Shown: piece after piece, positions 1-12,103 of the stretch | How the letters are laid out: each line of letters opens with the position of its first letter | Position numbering within the stretch: the first letter of the stretch is position 1 | NCBI GenBank assembly: GCA_028455995.1 | Contig: JABELC010000001.1 | Coordinates: 2,096,501 to 2,160,500, forward strand | From: Scleromitrula shiraiana | Lineage: Eukaryota; Ascomycota; Leotiomycetes; Helotiales; Sclerotiniaceae | Direction of reading: 5' to 3' | DNA length: 64,000 nt | Translations under genes and position numbers: made by a program | The notes under the pieces: generated by a model | Databases searched by the model: none | Told to the model about the DNA's origin: nothing | The model's input: only the letters and a program-made list of their open reading frames with translations

Positions 1-61
1 AAGTTTCCTAAAGCATTGGCTTCAAAACGAGAGGGCAATTGCTAATATGTTTTGCAAACAG

Positions 62-2188
62 ATCCACCAGATGATATTCCCATCAGTCAATTCATGCTTA
101 ATGAGAAGTATGGTAGAGAACCACTAAAAACAGCCCGCAATCCATTTACATGTGGCCTTTCGGGGAAAACATATAGTTCATTGGAACAAGTCAAGAGGGT
201 TGAGCATTTGGCAAGAGGTATATCGAATGAATTGGGCTGGAAACCAAATGATGGAGGGGAATGGGATAAAGTGGCTGGGATATTCTCATTTAATACTGTA
301 CGGAGCCAGCATTTTGATGGGATACAGAATTGGGCAGCTAACAGACTTTCAATATGTAGATTGATTTCATGACCTTGTCATATGCGATACATGAATTAGG
401 TGGAATTGTTTCGCCTGCAAACGCGGCCTACTCTGCCCCAGAGCTAGAGTTCCAATTGAAATCTTCTGGCTCAAAGGCACTTTTCACGGTTAGAAATTCC
501 AGTTGGCAAGGATATTGTGAACATGTTGCTAACTACCAAAGGTCATTCCTTTACTTGACACTGCTCTACAGGCTGCAAAAGCTGCTGGCATCCCAAACAA
601 CCGGATATATATACTGGAAATGCCAAAGGAGTTCACAGGAGACAAACATGTACCTTTCAAGACTGTAGATGATTTGATTACCGCGGGAGAGAATCTGCCA
701 AAGTTGGAACCATTAAAATGGGAAAAGGGTCAAGGTGCTCGTCAGGCAGCCTATCTTTGCTATTCTAGTGGTACTTCGGGACTACCAGTAAGTGTACCTT
801 CATTTACTTGTTGAAGTCAGCCCTTCTTTGAAATGCTAGAGGCTATATTTGTATAAAGTTGAGGAAAACTACTTACACTTATTCAGAAAGGAGTTATGAT
901 TAGTCACCAAAATGTAATTGCGAATATATTACAGATCAAAGCATATGGAAAGAATGGTAGAGAGGAAAGGGGCATTAAGAACGAAGTTGCTTTAGGTCTT
1001 CTTCCATTCAGCCATATCTACGGTCTGGTTGTTATAGCTCAAAGTACAAGCTATCAGGGAGATGGAGTTATTATTCTTCCAAAGTTTGAATTTCAGTCTT
1101 TTCTTACGAGCATTCAAAAGTACAAGATCAACCAATTATTTGTTGTAAGTCATATCTCACATCTTGGGATGAGATACTTTTCCAATGTTTGATGGTTAGT
1201 TGTGGAATGCTATTAACTAACAAATTATTAGGTACCACCAATTATCATTCAAATGGTTAAAGGCCAGTCTACATGCTCAAGATATGACCTCAGTTCAGTT
1301 ACTGGTTTATTTACAGGTGCAGCACCTCTTGGGAAAGAAACAGCAGAGGAGTTGCATAAATTTTACCCATCTTGGAACATCTGTCAAGGATATGGTAATA
1401 TCTTTATCCTGTCTATTTATTGAATAGATCTAACGGTATGATAGGATTGACCGAGACCTGCACGGTTGTATGCATGAGCTCATCAAACGATACATGGCTC
1501 GGATCATGTGGCTCACTCCTCCCTGAATATAAGGCGAAACTATTATCACCCGAGGGCAACGAAATCACCGGCTATGACCAGCCAGGAGAACTAGTGGTTC
1601 AATCAAAATCCGTTGTGTTGGGGTATCTCAATAACGACAAAGCTAACAAGGAGACGTTTCTCGAGGATACGGATGGAAATGGTAGATGGATGCGTACGGG
1701 TGACGAAGCCGAGTTTCGAGTTAGTCCTTCGGGGAATGAACATATTTTTATTGTTGATAGAATCAAGGAGCTCATCAAAGTCAAGGTATGTATATATATC
1801 ATTGCTAAACTCTTTTCTTTGAACATGGACACTAACGCCGATCAACACATAGGGAATGCAAGTAGCACCCGCCGAACTAGAAGCCCATCTTCTCAGCCAC
1901 TCTTCGGTCTCCGATTGCGCTGTAATTCCCATCCCTGACGACGCAGCAGGCGAGATTCCCAAAGCTTTCGTGGTGAAATCGAACGCTGTGGGAATTGAAG
2001 AGAACGATAGAATGGTTAAGAGAGATATCATCAAATATGTGGAAACTCATAAGGCGAGACATAAGTGGTTGAAGGGGGGCGTAGAATTTATTGATGTTAT
2101 TCCTAAGAGTCCTAGTGGGAAGATTTTGAGAAGACTTTTGAGGGATAAGGAGAGGGAAGCTAGGAGGACGGCGGGTGCTAAGTTGTGA
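62..2188 (+). CDS. Peroxisomal 4-coumarate-CoA ligase-like acyl-CoA synthetase, 5' partial
   Basis: This is an adenylate-forming enzyme of the ANL superfamily, which activates a carboxylic acid with ATP and transfers it to CoA. The visible exons are 62-297, 360-488, 542-787, 887-1144, 1232-1394, 1445-1785 and 1853-2188. Every junction keeps the frame and uses GT/AG ends, and most introns have CTAAC-type branch points. The ATP-binding loop SSGTSGLPKG is split by the third intron, and the second signature reads QGYGLTET after the 50-bp intron at 1395-1444. Lysine 3' of SPSGKI, near 2113, is the usual catalytic Lys. The protein ends in AKL, a type-1 peroxisomal targeting signal, so it should act in peroxisomes. 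About 569 codons are visible, close to the family's full length. The frame at 62 is preceded by an intron-like 3' end (CAAACAG), so the first exon and start lie left of the window. The substrate is not predictable from the sequence alone. It may be an aromatic, fatty or secondary-metabolite acid. Confidence 0.92.
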
Positions 2189-2791
2189 TTGTTGGGATTA
2201 TAGGATGGTGCGGAATGGGATTTTGGAGATATTTAAGATGATATGTTTTGTAATTATTTGTGTGCGATATACTAGATGTCTTTGAATATCGACAGTGATG
2301 AGAGTTTAATGAGCAAAAACCCTTGGAATATCTACTCATTGTCTCTTCTCGATACGCTTTTCCCTACCTTCTTCTCCCCCGGCTTTCTAGGTTTTCATCT
2401 CGCATTTTGCAGAAGATCTGGAGTTAGATGGGAAATCGTCGCTTATCAGACTTTGACTCAAGCTATGATGCTTCTTGAGGAAGGTCATCGATTCGAAAAT
2501 TGAATGAAGTATAAGTGAGTCAAGTCGGCCAGTAATTGAATTTTCAAAAGTGGTAAAGATGAAGGTGAGGTGGGGTTCAAAAGGAGGGGCAAAGATAGGC
2601 TTGACATAATTGGCCCGTGCTTTTTATCGCGGGGCAAAAGAAAAAAAAGATTATCAAGCATTTTCGAAGCTGGAAGAAATTAACAAAAGTTTACAAAATT
2701 CAAACATCACCTCCATTAATTCAATCCTCATTTTTTTCCTTTATACTCACGACACCGTTTTCTCCCTATAAATACGAAAAATACTCTCAAA
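2189..2791. other. Intergenic region between ligase and SQT1
   Basis: About 600 bases without a supportable gene. It should hold the ligase 3' UTR and the SQT1 promoter. A CT-rich tract and a TATAAATA string (about 2766-2773) lie just before the SQT1 start. The string is probably too close to the ATG to be a working TATA box. An open frame at 2276-2503 has no recognisable features. Confidence 0.5.
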
Positions 2792-4339
2792 ATGTCATCA
2801 TCCCACCACAATCAAAACGATGACCCCATCAACGAAGACGACAACGAAATGTTTGACCCAGCCGATGCAGCAGAAGAAATCGAAGACGCAGACGGCGACG
2901 CAGCCATGGATTCCGGTGATGACGATGAAAACGACCAGGACCACAATGACGAAATAATGGAAGAAATCCAACTCCAAAACGACTCCGCCGCTCACTTCGA
3001 CCTCCATAAAGACTCCATCTTCTGCATAGCGCAACATCCAACTCGACCCGAGATCGTCGCCACAGGCGGTAGTGACGGCGATGATGCTGGAGGAAGTGGA
3101 TATATATTCGATGCAACTCCCGAACCCACACCCGTTTTACCAGCGAGCTATCAAGCCAATCCCGGGGAACCCACAGAGAGGAAGGGATTGGAGCCTATTT
3201 TTGCGCTGGAGGGCCACACCGATTCGATCAACGCACTCGCATTTACATTACCTCGGGGAGATTTCCTACTTTCAGGAGGTTTGGACGGGAAATTAAGAAC
3301 ATATGTGACGAATGGACAGAAATGGAAATTCCTAACCGAGGTTCAGGAGGTCGAGGAAATCAATTGGATTCACGCGTGTCCGGACCCTACATTCCCCAAT
3401 ACGTTCGCTATGGGTGCGAATGATGGGTCAGTTTGGGTGTATACTGTTGATCCGAAACAGAAGGAATCACCGCTGCAGATAGTGCAGAGTTATTTCTTAC
3501 ATACTGAATCATGTACTGCGGGAGCTTGGAGTCCGGATGGGAAGTTGTTGGCGACGGTTAGTGAGGATTCGAGTTTATATGTTTGGGATGTATTTGGGGA
3601 GGCTATGGCACAGGGATTGACGCAGGGAGAGAGTGGACAGACGGTTGTGGGTCTTACGAGTTCAGATCAGAGATTTGCGGTTGAGGGTGGTTTATTTAGT
3701 GTGGGGATTGCTCCTACGGGTGCTTTTGTTGTGGTAGGTGGTGCGGGTGGAGCTATTAAGGTAGTTGGATTACCGAGGTTGGGGGCAGATGCTTCGGGAG
3801 CGGCGCCAGCTGGTAGAAGTGGTGCGGGTGCGGCGGCGAAATCGAAGGGAGGAAAACAGGCGGGTGGGAAATCGGGGGGAAGCGCGGCGTCGGCTGGACA
3901 AGCTGGACAGATCTTGGCGGATTTACAGGCGCAGAGTGATGGGGTTGAATCGATTGCTTTTGCTCCTCCGCCATTGACATTGATGGCCACGGGGAGTGTG
4001 GATGGAAGTATAGCTCTCTTTGACTCGGCACATAGATTTGCGGTCCGAAGACATATTAAGGAAGCACATGAGGAGTATAGTGTAGTGAAGGTAGAATTCG
4101 TTAAGAACGCACAGACAGGTGGATGGCTATTAACGAGTTGTGGTATGGATGGTGTAGTTAGGAGATGGGATACCAGAGGTGGAACCGGAATGGCCAATTC
4201 TGGATTCGTAAGGGAGTGGAAAGGTCACAGAGGAGATGGAGAGGGTGGTGGTGTGTTGGGTTTTGTGCAGGGAGATGGATCGAGGATTATTACTGCGGGT
4301 GATGATTCTGTTTCGTTGGTTTTTGAATCACCTCTTTAG
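2792..4339 (+). CDS. SQT1: Ribosome assembly protein Sqt1, WD40 chaperone of uL16 (Rpl10)
   Basis: A single-exon gene of 515 aa. Sqt1 (related to animal AAMP) is a cytosolic WD40 propeller that captures newly made ribosomal protein uL16/Rpl10 and keeps it soluble until it joins the 60S subunit. Residues 10-60 are strongly acidic (D/E-rich), as in Sqt1 homologues. The propeller follows, with clear WD blades such as LEGHTDSINALAF (about residue 138) and SPDGKLLATVSEDSSLYVWD (about 250-270). A Gly/Ala/Lys-rich insert at about residues 330-375 interrupts the propeller and is probably a disordered loop. The chosen ATG (CTCAAAATGTC) is the first in frame and gives the acidic N-terminus. The length is slightly above the yeast protein (431 aa), which is explained by the acidic head and the inserted loop. 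Antisense open frames in this GC-richer gene are shadows. Confidence 0.95.
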   Translation: MSSSHHNQNDDPINEDDNEMFDPADAAEEIEDADGDAAMDSGDDDENDQDHNDEIMEEIQLQNDSAAHFDLHKDSIFCIAQHPTRPEIVATGGSDGDDAGGSGYIFDATPEPTPVLPASYQANPGEPTERKGLEPIFALEGHTDSINALAFTLPRGDFLLSGGLDGKLRTYVTNGQKWKFLTEVQEVEEINWIHACPDPTFPNTFAMGANDGSVWVYTVDPKQKESPLQIVQSYFLHTESCTAGAWSPDGKLLATVSEDSSLYVWDVFGEAMAQGLTQGESGQTVVGLTSSDQRFAVEGGLFSVGIAPTGAFVVVGGAGGAIKVVGLPRLGADASGAAPAGRSGAGAAAKSKGGKQAGGKSGGSAASAGQAGQILADLQAQSDGVESIAFAPPPLTLMATGSVDGSIALFDSAHRFAVRRHIKEAHEEYSVVKVEFVKNAQTGGWLLTSCGMDGVVRRWDTRGGTGMANSGFVREWKGHRGDGEGGGVLGFVQGDGSRIITAGDDSVSLVFESPL

Positions 4340-4753
4340 ATGGCGCAGTTGGTCGATCAAATATAAAATCTTATGCATTGAGTAGAGTTGAAGTTTCGCC
4401 ATCATTTGTTTAGCTTTGGATCTCGGAATTATGAATACCCATCAAGAATAACTCATATTTTCACTGCGGTGAGCAGTCAAGATACTATATTTCGAACCTT
4501 CCTCTAAAACTCATAAGCTCCAGAGCAATACAAGAAGATTTCACCCCATCATAGCATATATCTTCTTCTACCCATTCATTCATTCATTCATTCATTCTAG
4601 GATACGGAAATGTAATATGATATAATTGACTAAGGTATAGATAGATTTATGGGTATATGAAAATCTCAATAAACTTGATTTGGTTTCATCAAAGCAATGG
4701 ATTATAGATAATATAGACTTGAATCCGTTAATTGAATGAGTATGGGTTCAAAG

Positions 4754-4779
<26 letters not shown>
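4754..4779. repeat. (GA)n microsatellite
   Basis: Thirteen uninterrupted GA units downstream of SQT1, read directly from the sequence. Confidence 0.95.
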
Positions 4780-4785
<6 letters not shown>

Positions 4786-5167
4786 GGGGATGGATAGGAA
4801 TAGGTAGAAAGAAATGAGACGATTTTTTGCAATCTATAATTTTGTTCCCCAATAGCAATAGCCGTGAACATGAAAAATGAGATGTGCAACAAAACAAGCT
4901 CCTTTCTAGGCCTTATATATCATCTGAACTTCAAATGATACCTCCGAAATACAATTTGTAGTTTTTGTTGCGTACCTGACTTCACTTTTCACTTTTGACC
5001 TTTTAGTATTTTTATATAGATCACGATAGTACTGTTGTTCATTTAGACTTGAAATTATCATAGTTTGTAAGAAATCAGATACATTATCTATTTTTCTAGA
5101 TATGGCATTAAGGCCAACGACGTTTAAATAACTTCCATGATGAAAGGGAAGGAGACCAATCGTTGGT

Positions 5168-5202
5168 CTTGACTTGACTTGACTTGACTCGACTTGACTT
5201 GA
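5168..5202. repeat. CTTGA pentanucleotide tandem repeat
   Basis: About seven copies of CTTGA, with one T-to-C change in the fourth to fifth unit. Confidence 0.9.
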
Positions 5203-5458
5203 TGAATTTATTCAACATCAATTTCTATTCTAATCCTATGATTTACATAAATAATATCATGTACGAGTAAATGCTAAAGAAGAGAGACCCTCGTCTTCAA
5301 CAAAACAAGATAAAACAACACCTTACTTGGCATACCATCTCATCCCATCAAATCATCCCACCTCAAAAACAGACCCATACATCAACATCCCCCCAATCTC
5401 AACCTCAATTTCAAAAACCCCGAGTTCAAATAAATCTCACCACCAACATACCATCATC

Positions 5459-5653
5459 ATGCCTCACGGCATCTCCGAAGAATTATTTATGTACAATGCG
5501 TTGTATCCCGCCCTGCCATATAAACCACCCTCAAAAATCAGGAGCAGCACCCTACAATCCTGCAAGGCAAACTTTTGCCAGCCCAGCACTGCATTAACCC
5601 CATCTATTCCGCGCAGTCCTGATTTGCAGAATGTACGAAAATATGTACAATAG
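5459..5653 (+). CDS. Possible small protein of 64 aa, unrecognised
   Basis: An open frame starting at ATCATCATGCC encodes 64 aa beginning MPHGISEELFMYNALYPALP and ending in VRKYVQ. I recognise no domain, signal peptide or membrane segment. Support is limited to a reasonable start context and a composition (several Tyr, Pro and Ser residues, one Cys) that does not look like simple-repeat translation. It could equally be part of a spliced gene or untranslated sequence. It stands alone, about 1.1 kb after SQT1, followed by an ATGAC repeat near 5750-5775. Confidence 0.22.
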   Translation: MPHGISEELFMYNALYPALPYKPPSKIRSSTLQSCKANFCQPSTALTPSIPRSPDLQNVRKYVQ

Positions 5654-8600
5654 GGAATTATTCTTCAAGGAATGTAGATCGAGATTTGAGAATGAGAATA
5701 CTAGGGTTGTGTGTGTGTGTTGTGTAATCAATGCTCGTTTAGAACTATGACATGACATGACATGACATGAGAGTTGAGTTGAGTTGATTTTCAATCATTA
5801 CCCCTGCGTACCGAAATCTCCGATGGTCGGGCCTAGCTAGTTCTAGGTCTAGATCTAGATCTAGTTCTAGTTGTAGCCTTGCTTACTTCACCAACATAAG
5901 CTTCTACGATCTAGCCCCTGTCTGTTATTCGATTCGGCTCCCAGTTCAAATTCCCACCGAAGGTTATCTCCTTTCCAAACATTCTTATAGCCGATCCGCT
6001 TACTAACTTACTTGTATACAATCAGTATACCGTGCGAAGAGCAGAGAGGGATGGTAAGCAAGCCGAATACAAGCCAGCCGATCGGGGTACCTAGGTGCAA
6101 GACCGTTCACCGAAATGCTCTAATGCAGTCAGCAGGCCTAACTTGCTCAATGGCTGTTGCCTTGTTTGGTTGCCTTACTCGCTAAGTACAGAACCTGACC
6201 TCCCGAGGTCGATTTTCTTACGGAGCATAAATGTACATACGACTTGGAGTTGTATTGTTGTATGAACTGTTAGATTTGAAAATCACGGACGTCCGGATTG
6301 AGGTTTAATGCGCGCGTTACGTACATATTGAGGAGATTATCCATATAATGTAGTAGTACGTAATTTTACCGCTATCTGCTCATTAGCAATTGATAGCTGA
6401 AGGATTCGAGGCAATTATGCTTGATGAAGTGTGTAAAATCCTATGGAAAGGCACCTTTTAGTTTAATTGGAAACAAAAATGACTGTTCGATGTAAATAGC
6501 GGTTGGCGGGGAAGAGACTAAAGTATGCATTATGAGGATCCATTTCGCATGCATCGATTAGTCCTGGAACGTATGGAAGAGTTCATGCAAGACTTGTGTG
6601 TTGGGGGCGCGAAGCGTGGAGCCCTGGCCACCCTCAGCTCTAGAGCGTGGTTTTTAGCAGCGAGCTCAGTGATAGAATCTAGATTGTATCAAGTTGGTTT
6701 AGAAAATGAAACAAACTTTTGTTTCCTAGATCTCAATGACCCAGTCAATTGTACACGTGAATGCTGTAATACTTTGGCTTGGTGAAACTTTGCTCCAAGG
6801 ACTGAGGTTGGAAACGATACCTGATATCATTTACTGGTAGCCTTCTCGAATTTCGAGTCATCTACCCCGCAATATTACCACGGCTCACTTGAGCATCATG
6901 AGTCCTGAGCATTCGGCCTTAAAGCTCGGTCATGGAACCTTCCAAATTCAGGGATGGATTTGTCTATTTCTTAATCGCAAATCTCAAAAGGCGTAAGGCA
7001 GACAACGATGAATTTCCGATCTTCCCACCGAGTTTCAGCATTGTCGCGGCACAAATAAGAAAGGAATCGGGCTCATAGCCATGATTATTAATCGACATTG
7101 CACGCCCGACTTCGCATAGCTTACACGAGGGGTCTCGTCACAAGAATGCAGGTCAGATTTTGCCTCGCTGTCTTCGGTGGAATTACCAAAAGTTCGTTGA
7201 CATGCGACAGATTAGATTTCGAAGTGGCGTGGAACGTGAAATCCTTATTGGTCAGGCTCGAATTGGTGTATTGTGAACACAAGGCTCCAAACGTCGGTTG
7301 ATCAAATAGTCGCATAAGAAAGCTCCGTGAAATTTCTGATGGTGTAAGAACAATTGCCTGTAAGGGTGTGAGAATTTGCAGTTCCCAAATAAATGTTTCT
7401 AGCCAATCCAAAAATTCCTCATACCATGAAGAAGGGTCACTTTGGTCGAGATCCTTATCCTCGGAATCGGTGACTTGCTCCGAACAATTAATGCGTCTCC
7501 GAGATGTTCGAAGGATAATTGCTGATGTCCGAATTAGTTTGATAGAGGAAATAATGATTTCGTGTGATTTGCCGTTATAGGATCCAATACCGCAGATTAA
7601 AATATTGAGAATTTGCTGAGCCCGAGACGGGAAATATAACAAGTTGGTGATTGTTGTAAAATTTCAAGTGCCGGTTCAAGCCTCTATATTGCTTTTAATT
7701 AGCCATATTCGCATACCGTGTGAAGTATCACCTGGTATCTTCAACTTTCTGTTAACTCTGCTCTAGGAGGCCGCCAAATTGGGATAGAAGTCAAAATATG
7801 TTCACTCAAAAGAGGCTCCATTATTAGGCGAGAAATTGACTAGTATTAGGGAGAACATAAGTAGATCCTAATCTTGGTAAGACCAAACTTGAATATTTGA
7901 AGCCTAAGCAGGCATACACAACCTTTGGGATTCCAATACTTGGGAAGTCAAAGTGATGACTGGAACCAAATGTTGGATTGGCATGACAGTAGCACTGTCA
8001 TATATGATATGGAATGCTTGTCGAGTCTAGAAGGAGCCAAGTCATACAAGGCACTATTTAGCATAAAAGCGTTGCAGCCTTCTCGGGTTGACACCCAATA
8101 TCGCAAGCCGAAGACTAAAAAGGGGCCGAGACTGTCATTGGATATTGCTTTGGGATTCCAGCATCGAATCATTCTCGGAAATGATATCGGAGATGGCTTA
8201 TTCAGCATATGTACATATCAACTCAATTTCTTATCATACACTATTCCATCAGCTGCTAAGAAAGAGGATCGTGAATTCATTAGGCATATTTCTCGTAACA
8301 ACATTATAGTAAAGATGACAAAAATGAAGCTTCCCAGATTGAAAAGAGGAAATCGAGAATAGACGTGCCAAAGAAAAATAACGTATATTTGTAAGAGAAG
8401 GACCATTGTTACCCTCAAGTCAAGATACTTTCTGTGTAGAAAAATCCTGCATAAAGAGCAAAGAAACACCAGCATACAATTCCCCGTCCCACCCCCAACC
8501 CCTGGACAGTCGTATGCTACATTGCAGACCGCATTGTTGTAACGGCGCCAACGTTGATGACGTAAGAGAAAATGGGTGCTCTTATCGATCGCTTGCCCAT

Positions 8601-8827
8601 CATCATCATCACAAGTCTTACAGAATTTCACAAGAACTGTTGAACTCTCGCATATCATAAAAGCTATACATGCCATGAGGCTCAATACTGCACCAAAGTG
8701 GATGTAGAACATACCACCAGATTTATGAAATGTTATTATAAATCTTTTCGTCCGAGTAAGGCTTCCTAATAATGCATACGAGTTATTGATTAAAATTATT
8801 TCCAGACATCTGGACTGCTTGAGCTGC
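5654..8827. other. Gene-poor interval, no confident gene
   Basis: Some 3.2 kb of ordinary composition with only short open frames. The longest are on the minus strand at 7121-7642 (173 codons, including a FLDWLETFIWELQILTPLQ segment) and at 8218-8835 (205 codons, overlapping the 3' end of the Est1-like gene, so probably its 3' UTR). On the plus strand, 7925-8362 has 145 codons. None shows a family motif or joins to a neighbour through a convincing intron. The 7121-7642 frame has the most protein-like composition and may be a relic. Confidence 0.5.
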
Positions 8828-11515
8828 TTAATCATTAACGGGTGTTTCTGCTGCAGTCATCGTACCTGATGACATGTCTTCTTCAGCATCTGTGGATGAT
8901 TCAATGGTCGACCAAGTTTCTGTTCTTCGTGATGTGTCGGTTGTCGCTGAAGCAAAAGTCACTGAACGCGACTTCAACGATTCTAGGTCTGTGGCTTTCC
9001 CCTCGACAGAAAATTCTGATTTGGAGCTGTCAAACTTGATCCATGGCCCAGCTTCGGCAATGCGGCAAGCAAGCCAGAGTATACGTTCTTTCCTTTGTTC
9101 CAGCATTGACGGAAGTTCATGATATTTTTCTTCTTCATCTGTTTTCTCGTTCAAGAACCATCTCTCTGGGTAATATTTCTCTGCCCACAATAGACCGCGC
9201 ATGGCAAAATCTTCAGGGAATGGGCGAACATCATCTTTCTCTGGCAATGGGAACTTTTTATCCTCAATGCGACTGAGCGTCTCGTATGACGTCAGTAACG
9301 TATTTAACATGATAGCCAGAGACTCCCAAGGAAACGCCGGTGCTAAAAGATCCATTGCGCCAGAGAAACGAGACATACGAAACATAAAAACAAGAGTGAC
9401 ATGAATAAAAGGAAGAACATTGGGATCGCCGATCCTTTGCAAAACAATTTCAAGTGTACTATTACTGAGGCTCTCAGCATGTTTGAACGAAACCATGGAA
9501 GGAGAAGTATCATCCTGAGTCCCTTTCATGGGAACATCAGTTGCGTCGCCTGACGGAGGTGTCATAGATTTCATGATAGGATTTTCCTTGGAGCCAAAGC
9601 TGAGAATTGCAACAAGGTTAGAAATAGCAATATGATAGCCTTGCTCCATAAACTTTTTGGTCACTCTGCCAATTTGACTGTCAAGAAGACCAAGAAATTC
9701 CTTAACTGCAGGCTCAAATCTCTCCATAGTTCTGTTTGTGAAAAGATGACCATGAGCTCTTATGAAACTAGTGTCTAGAGGCGGTAATCGATATTGCCCC
9801 TGTCCATTCTCGGCGTTGAGAACGGGGTCAAAAAGTGTCAGAATTGATTCACGTGCAGATGTAAACGGCACTACAACGCACAACGATTTGGCGTAATAGT
9901 ACAACTGCTGTAGAGCATTGGGCCTTGCCAGAATAGCAAGATGGTGGTAAAGTCTACCAGTTGTAGGAGCTTTGTTGGAAGCCTTAGAATACCAATGTCG
10001 TGCTACACCCGTCCACACCTCACGGTCTCGGATATCATCATCTTCAATGGCCATTCTATATCGTCCGAGATCACCTAGGCACTCGATCCAGGTATCTTCG
10101 AAAGCGGGGACTGTCTCGTACAAAAGAGCCATCATAGAATACGCTAGATATATGAATGCAAGCATGTGGTCAAGAGATGCAGGTAATCTATGCCTCAAGA
10201 GTTCCAAAAATGAATGAATACCATGACGCCACATTCTAGCTGGCATAGCGTACTTTGAAGCTAAGCGGCGTAAAGCAGGACTAGCTGAAGGATGCTGAGA
10301 TGCCAGAAAAAAGTCATGATGTTCATGAAGTAAAGTACGATGTAAAGCTATCAAAGCTTGCCACTGTTCATTGTTGAGCTTTGGATGGGATGGCGGATCT
10401 CCCTGTGCAAGAGAAGCTTGCTTGCTATCAACTTCGATGCACTTCGCTTCGACCATAACGAGGCCAGCATATATACCTTTCACCTCGGCTACGAGCTGCT
10501 CCTGAGAAATAGGTCTTGTTTCTGGTTGGAGGATGATGGCATAATCCTCACTTTGTGAATTGAACTCATTCTCTGAAGCCATCCTATTGGGGACGGCTGT
10601 GGATGAAGAACCGGAATGAGTATGGTGATGATGATGCTGTTGTTGGCTTGTATGGGGTGGTGTTCGTGAAACGTTCTGAGGTAATGATTTCATAGACCTA
10701 CGAGCATTCGGTTTCATTGCTTGCGCTCTAGATTTGTTCGCTTGAATAGAGGCAATATTTGATGGATCAAATGAAGACCTTGTGAAAGGTGAATCTTGGT
10801 CGGGTGTCCACAATTGGCCTTTTGGTCTTTGAGAGTTTAGAGGTTGTCGTCGATTCTCTGTGTCTGATGCAGAATATGGTGCCGATGTCGGTCGAGTTCT
10901 TGATCTTCGTGGAGGGGGCGAATCTGAAGTTTCCCGAAATGGAGATGCTGAGCCTGTCGATATTCCATCGCCAACAGCAGCCCTTTTCCGAGGTTGTTCT
11001 GTCGTCGCTGCTTCTTCAAGAGCATCATTCATTGTAGTATCATCGTTCGATCCTAAATTCAAAGCTTGAAGTCCCGAAAGTGATCGAGGAGTATTGCGAG
11101 GCCTTTTAGTTTGGGAAGGAGGTGGTTCAGGTTCTGCGCCTGACTCATTATTTGAAGGTTTTCGTGGATGTGAATCATCTTTTGTCGGTCTTTGTCAATA
11201 TATATCAGGTCAGCCTTGTCACTCTGCAGCCTTGTGCAAGATAATCGCAAGAATCGCCCCCAATGTGCCAAAATGCCTAACTGACCTCTTTAATGCTGAA
11301 CTGGCCTCCAAAGTTTTGCGAAATTGTTGGTGTTCGTCTTTATTATGAGGTAATTTGTCATAATGCTTTTCTCGCGCATGATTCCAAAGATCGATCTCTG
11401 AGTGAAATATCGTTCGTTCTACACAGTGAATGCATGCCCATGATTGAGTCGTTTTATTATTTCTTCTTTGATGTTGAATCCAAAGATCTCCTAGATCTGG
11501 TTTTGTTTTGGACAT
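8828..11515 (-). CDS. Est1/SMG5-7-type DNA/RNA-binding protein with N-terminal C2H2 finger
   Basis: Two exons on the minus strand (11515-11286 and 11189-8828) give 863 aa. The 96-bp intron has donor GTCAGT, a GCTGAC branch site and acceptor CAAAG, and it joins the frames exactly. Residues about 27-50 form a C2H2-like finger (C-x2-C-x12-H-x4-H, from WACIHC to AREKH). A basic, Pro/Ser-rich linker follows, with KRPR-like and PRKRAAV nuclear-localisation-like stretches and a His run (about 260). From about residue 305 to 520 the protein matches the helical Est1/EBS1/SMG7 core, including GRLYHHLAILARPNALQQL (about 488-506), the hallmark of that fold. The family acts in telomerase recruitment or nonsense-mediated decay. 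Which role applies here cannot be told from sequence. The C-terminal third is helical and acidic at the end. The start is the first ATG of the finger exon, and an upstream non-coding exon is possible. Confidence 0.85.
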
Positions 11516-11610
11516 ATTATACTGTGGTTCATTTTATGTTAATAAGTCGTTCTGTTGAAATTCATGATGAGGATATAATTTAGAGATGGGTTACGAACCG
11601 AGCTTGAATT

Positions 11611-12103
11611 CCCGGGGAGGGGGGGCTGACAACTTTTCGGAGGCGGGAAAGATAGCTTACTAATAATTCAACACCATAAAAAATCAACACCATAAAAAAT
11701 TATACTATAAGTCTATTACGCCCAGGTATATATAATAAATAATAATAATAATAATAATAATATGTATAATAATATGTATATGTAGGGCAATAATTTCAGA
11801 ATTGATTATCCGCGATAACCTCAAATCCACGAATCGATTAAAAAGCGAAGAATTAACTGTAAATTGCCAAAAATGACGGCGTATTCTAAGAGTTAAGAGA
11901 AACAATCTATATTTCTCAATTCAATCTCAATGAAATTGTAAAGATATTCTTTTATCTTGATCAACATAGTACCTCTTTATAATACTTTAAAAGAGCCTCA
12001 CAATCTCTCCACTTCTAAGGGTTGGTTAAGCTGAGTTTTGCCTTTCTTTGGCAACCCATTTTGCGAACTGGTTTTCATTGGCGAAAAGGCCCCCCCCTCC
12101 CGG
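11611..12103. repeat. Imperfect 15-bp G/C-run inverted pair enclosing about 490 bp
   Basis: CCGGGGAGGGGGGGC at 11612-11626 is mirrored on the other strand at 12089-12103, differing only in where the A breaks the G run. The interior is AT-rich and includes an AAT microsatellite. It could be the ends of a small element, but G runs pair easily and there is no clear target-site duplication. Confidence 0.35.

Larger units (their letters stand above)
4340..5458. other. Intergenic region with microsatellites
   Basis: No supportable gene. The stretch should hold the SQT1 3' UTR and three short tandem repeats: (CATT)6 at 4573-4597, (GA)13 at 4754-4779, and a CTTGA pentamer run at 5168-5202. Confidence 0.6.

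Noticed and set aside
2276..2503. 75-codon frame between the ligase and SQT1
   Set aside because: It lies in the expected 3' UTR, with no motif or splice partner.
3667..4197. 176-codon frame antisense to SQT1
   Set aside because: It is the Pro/Ala-rich mirror of the coding strand of a well-supported gene.
8218..8835. 205-codon minus-strand frame with hydrophobic segments
   Set aside because: It lies directly at the 3' end of the Est1-like gene on the same strand, has no family motif and a composition like translated UTR.
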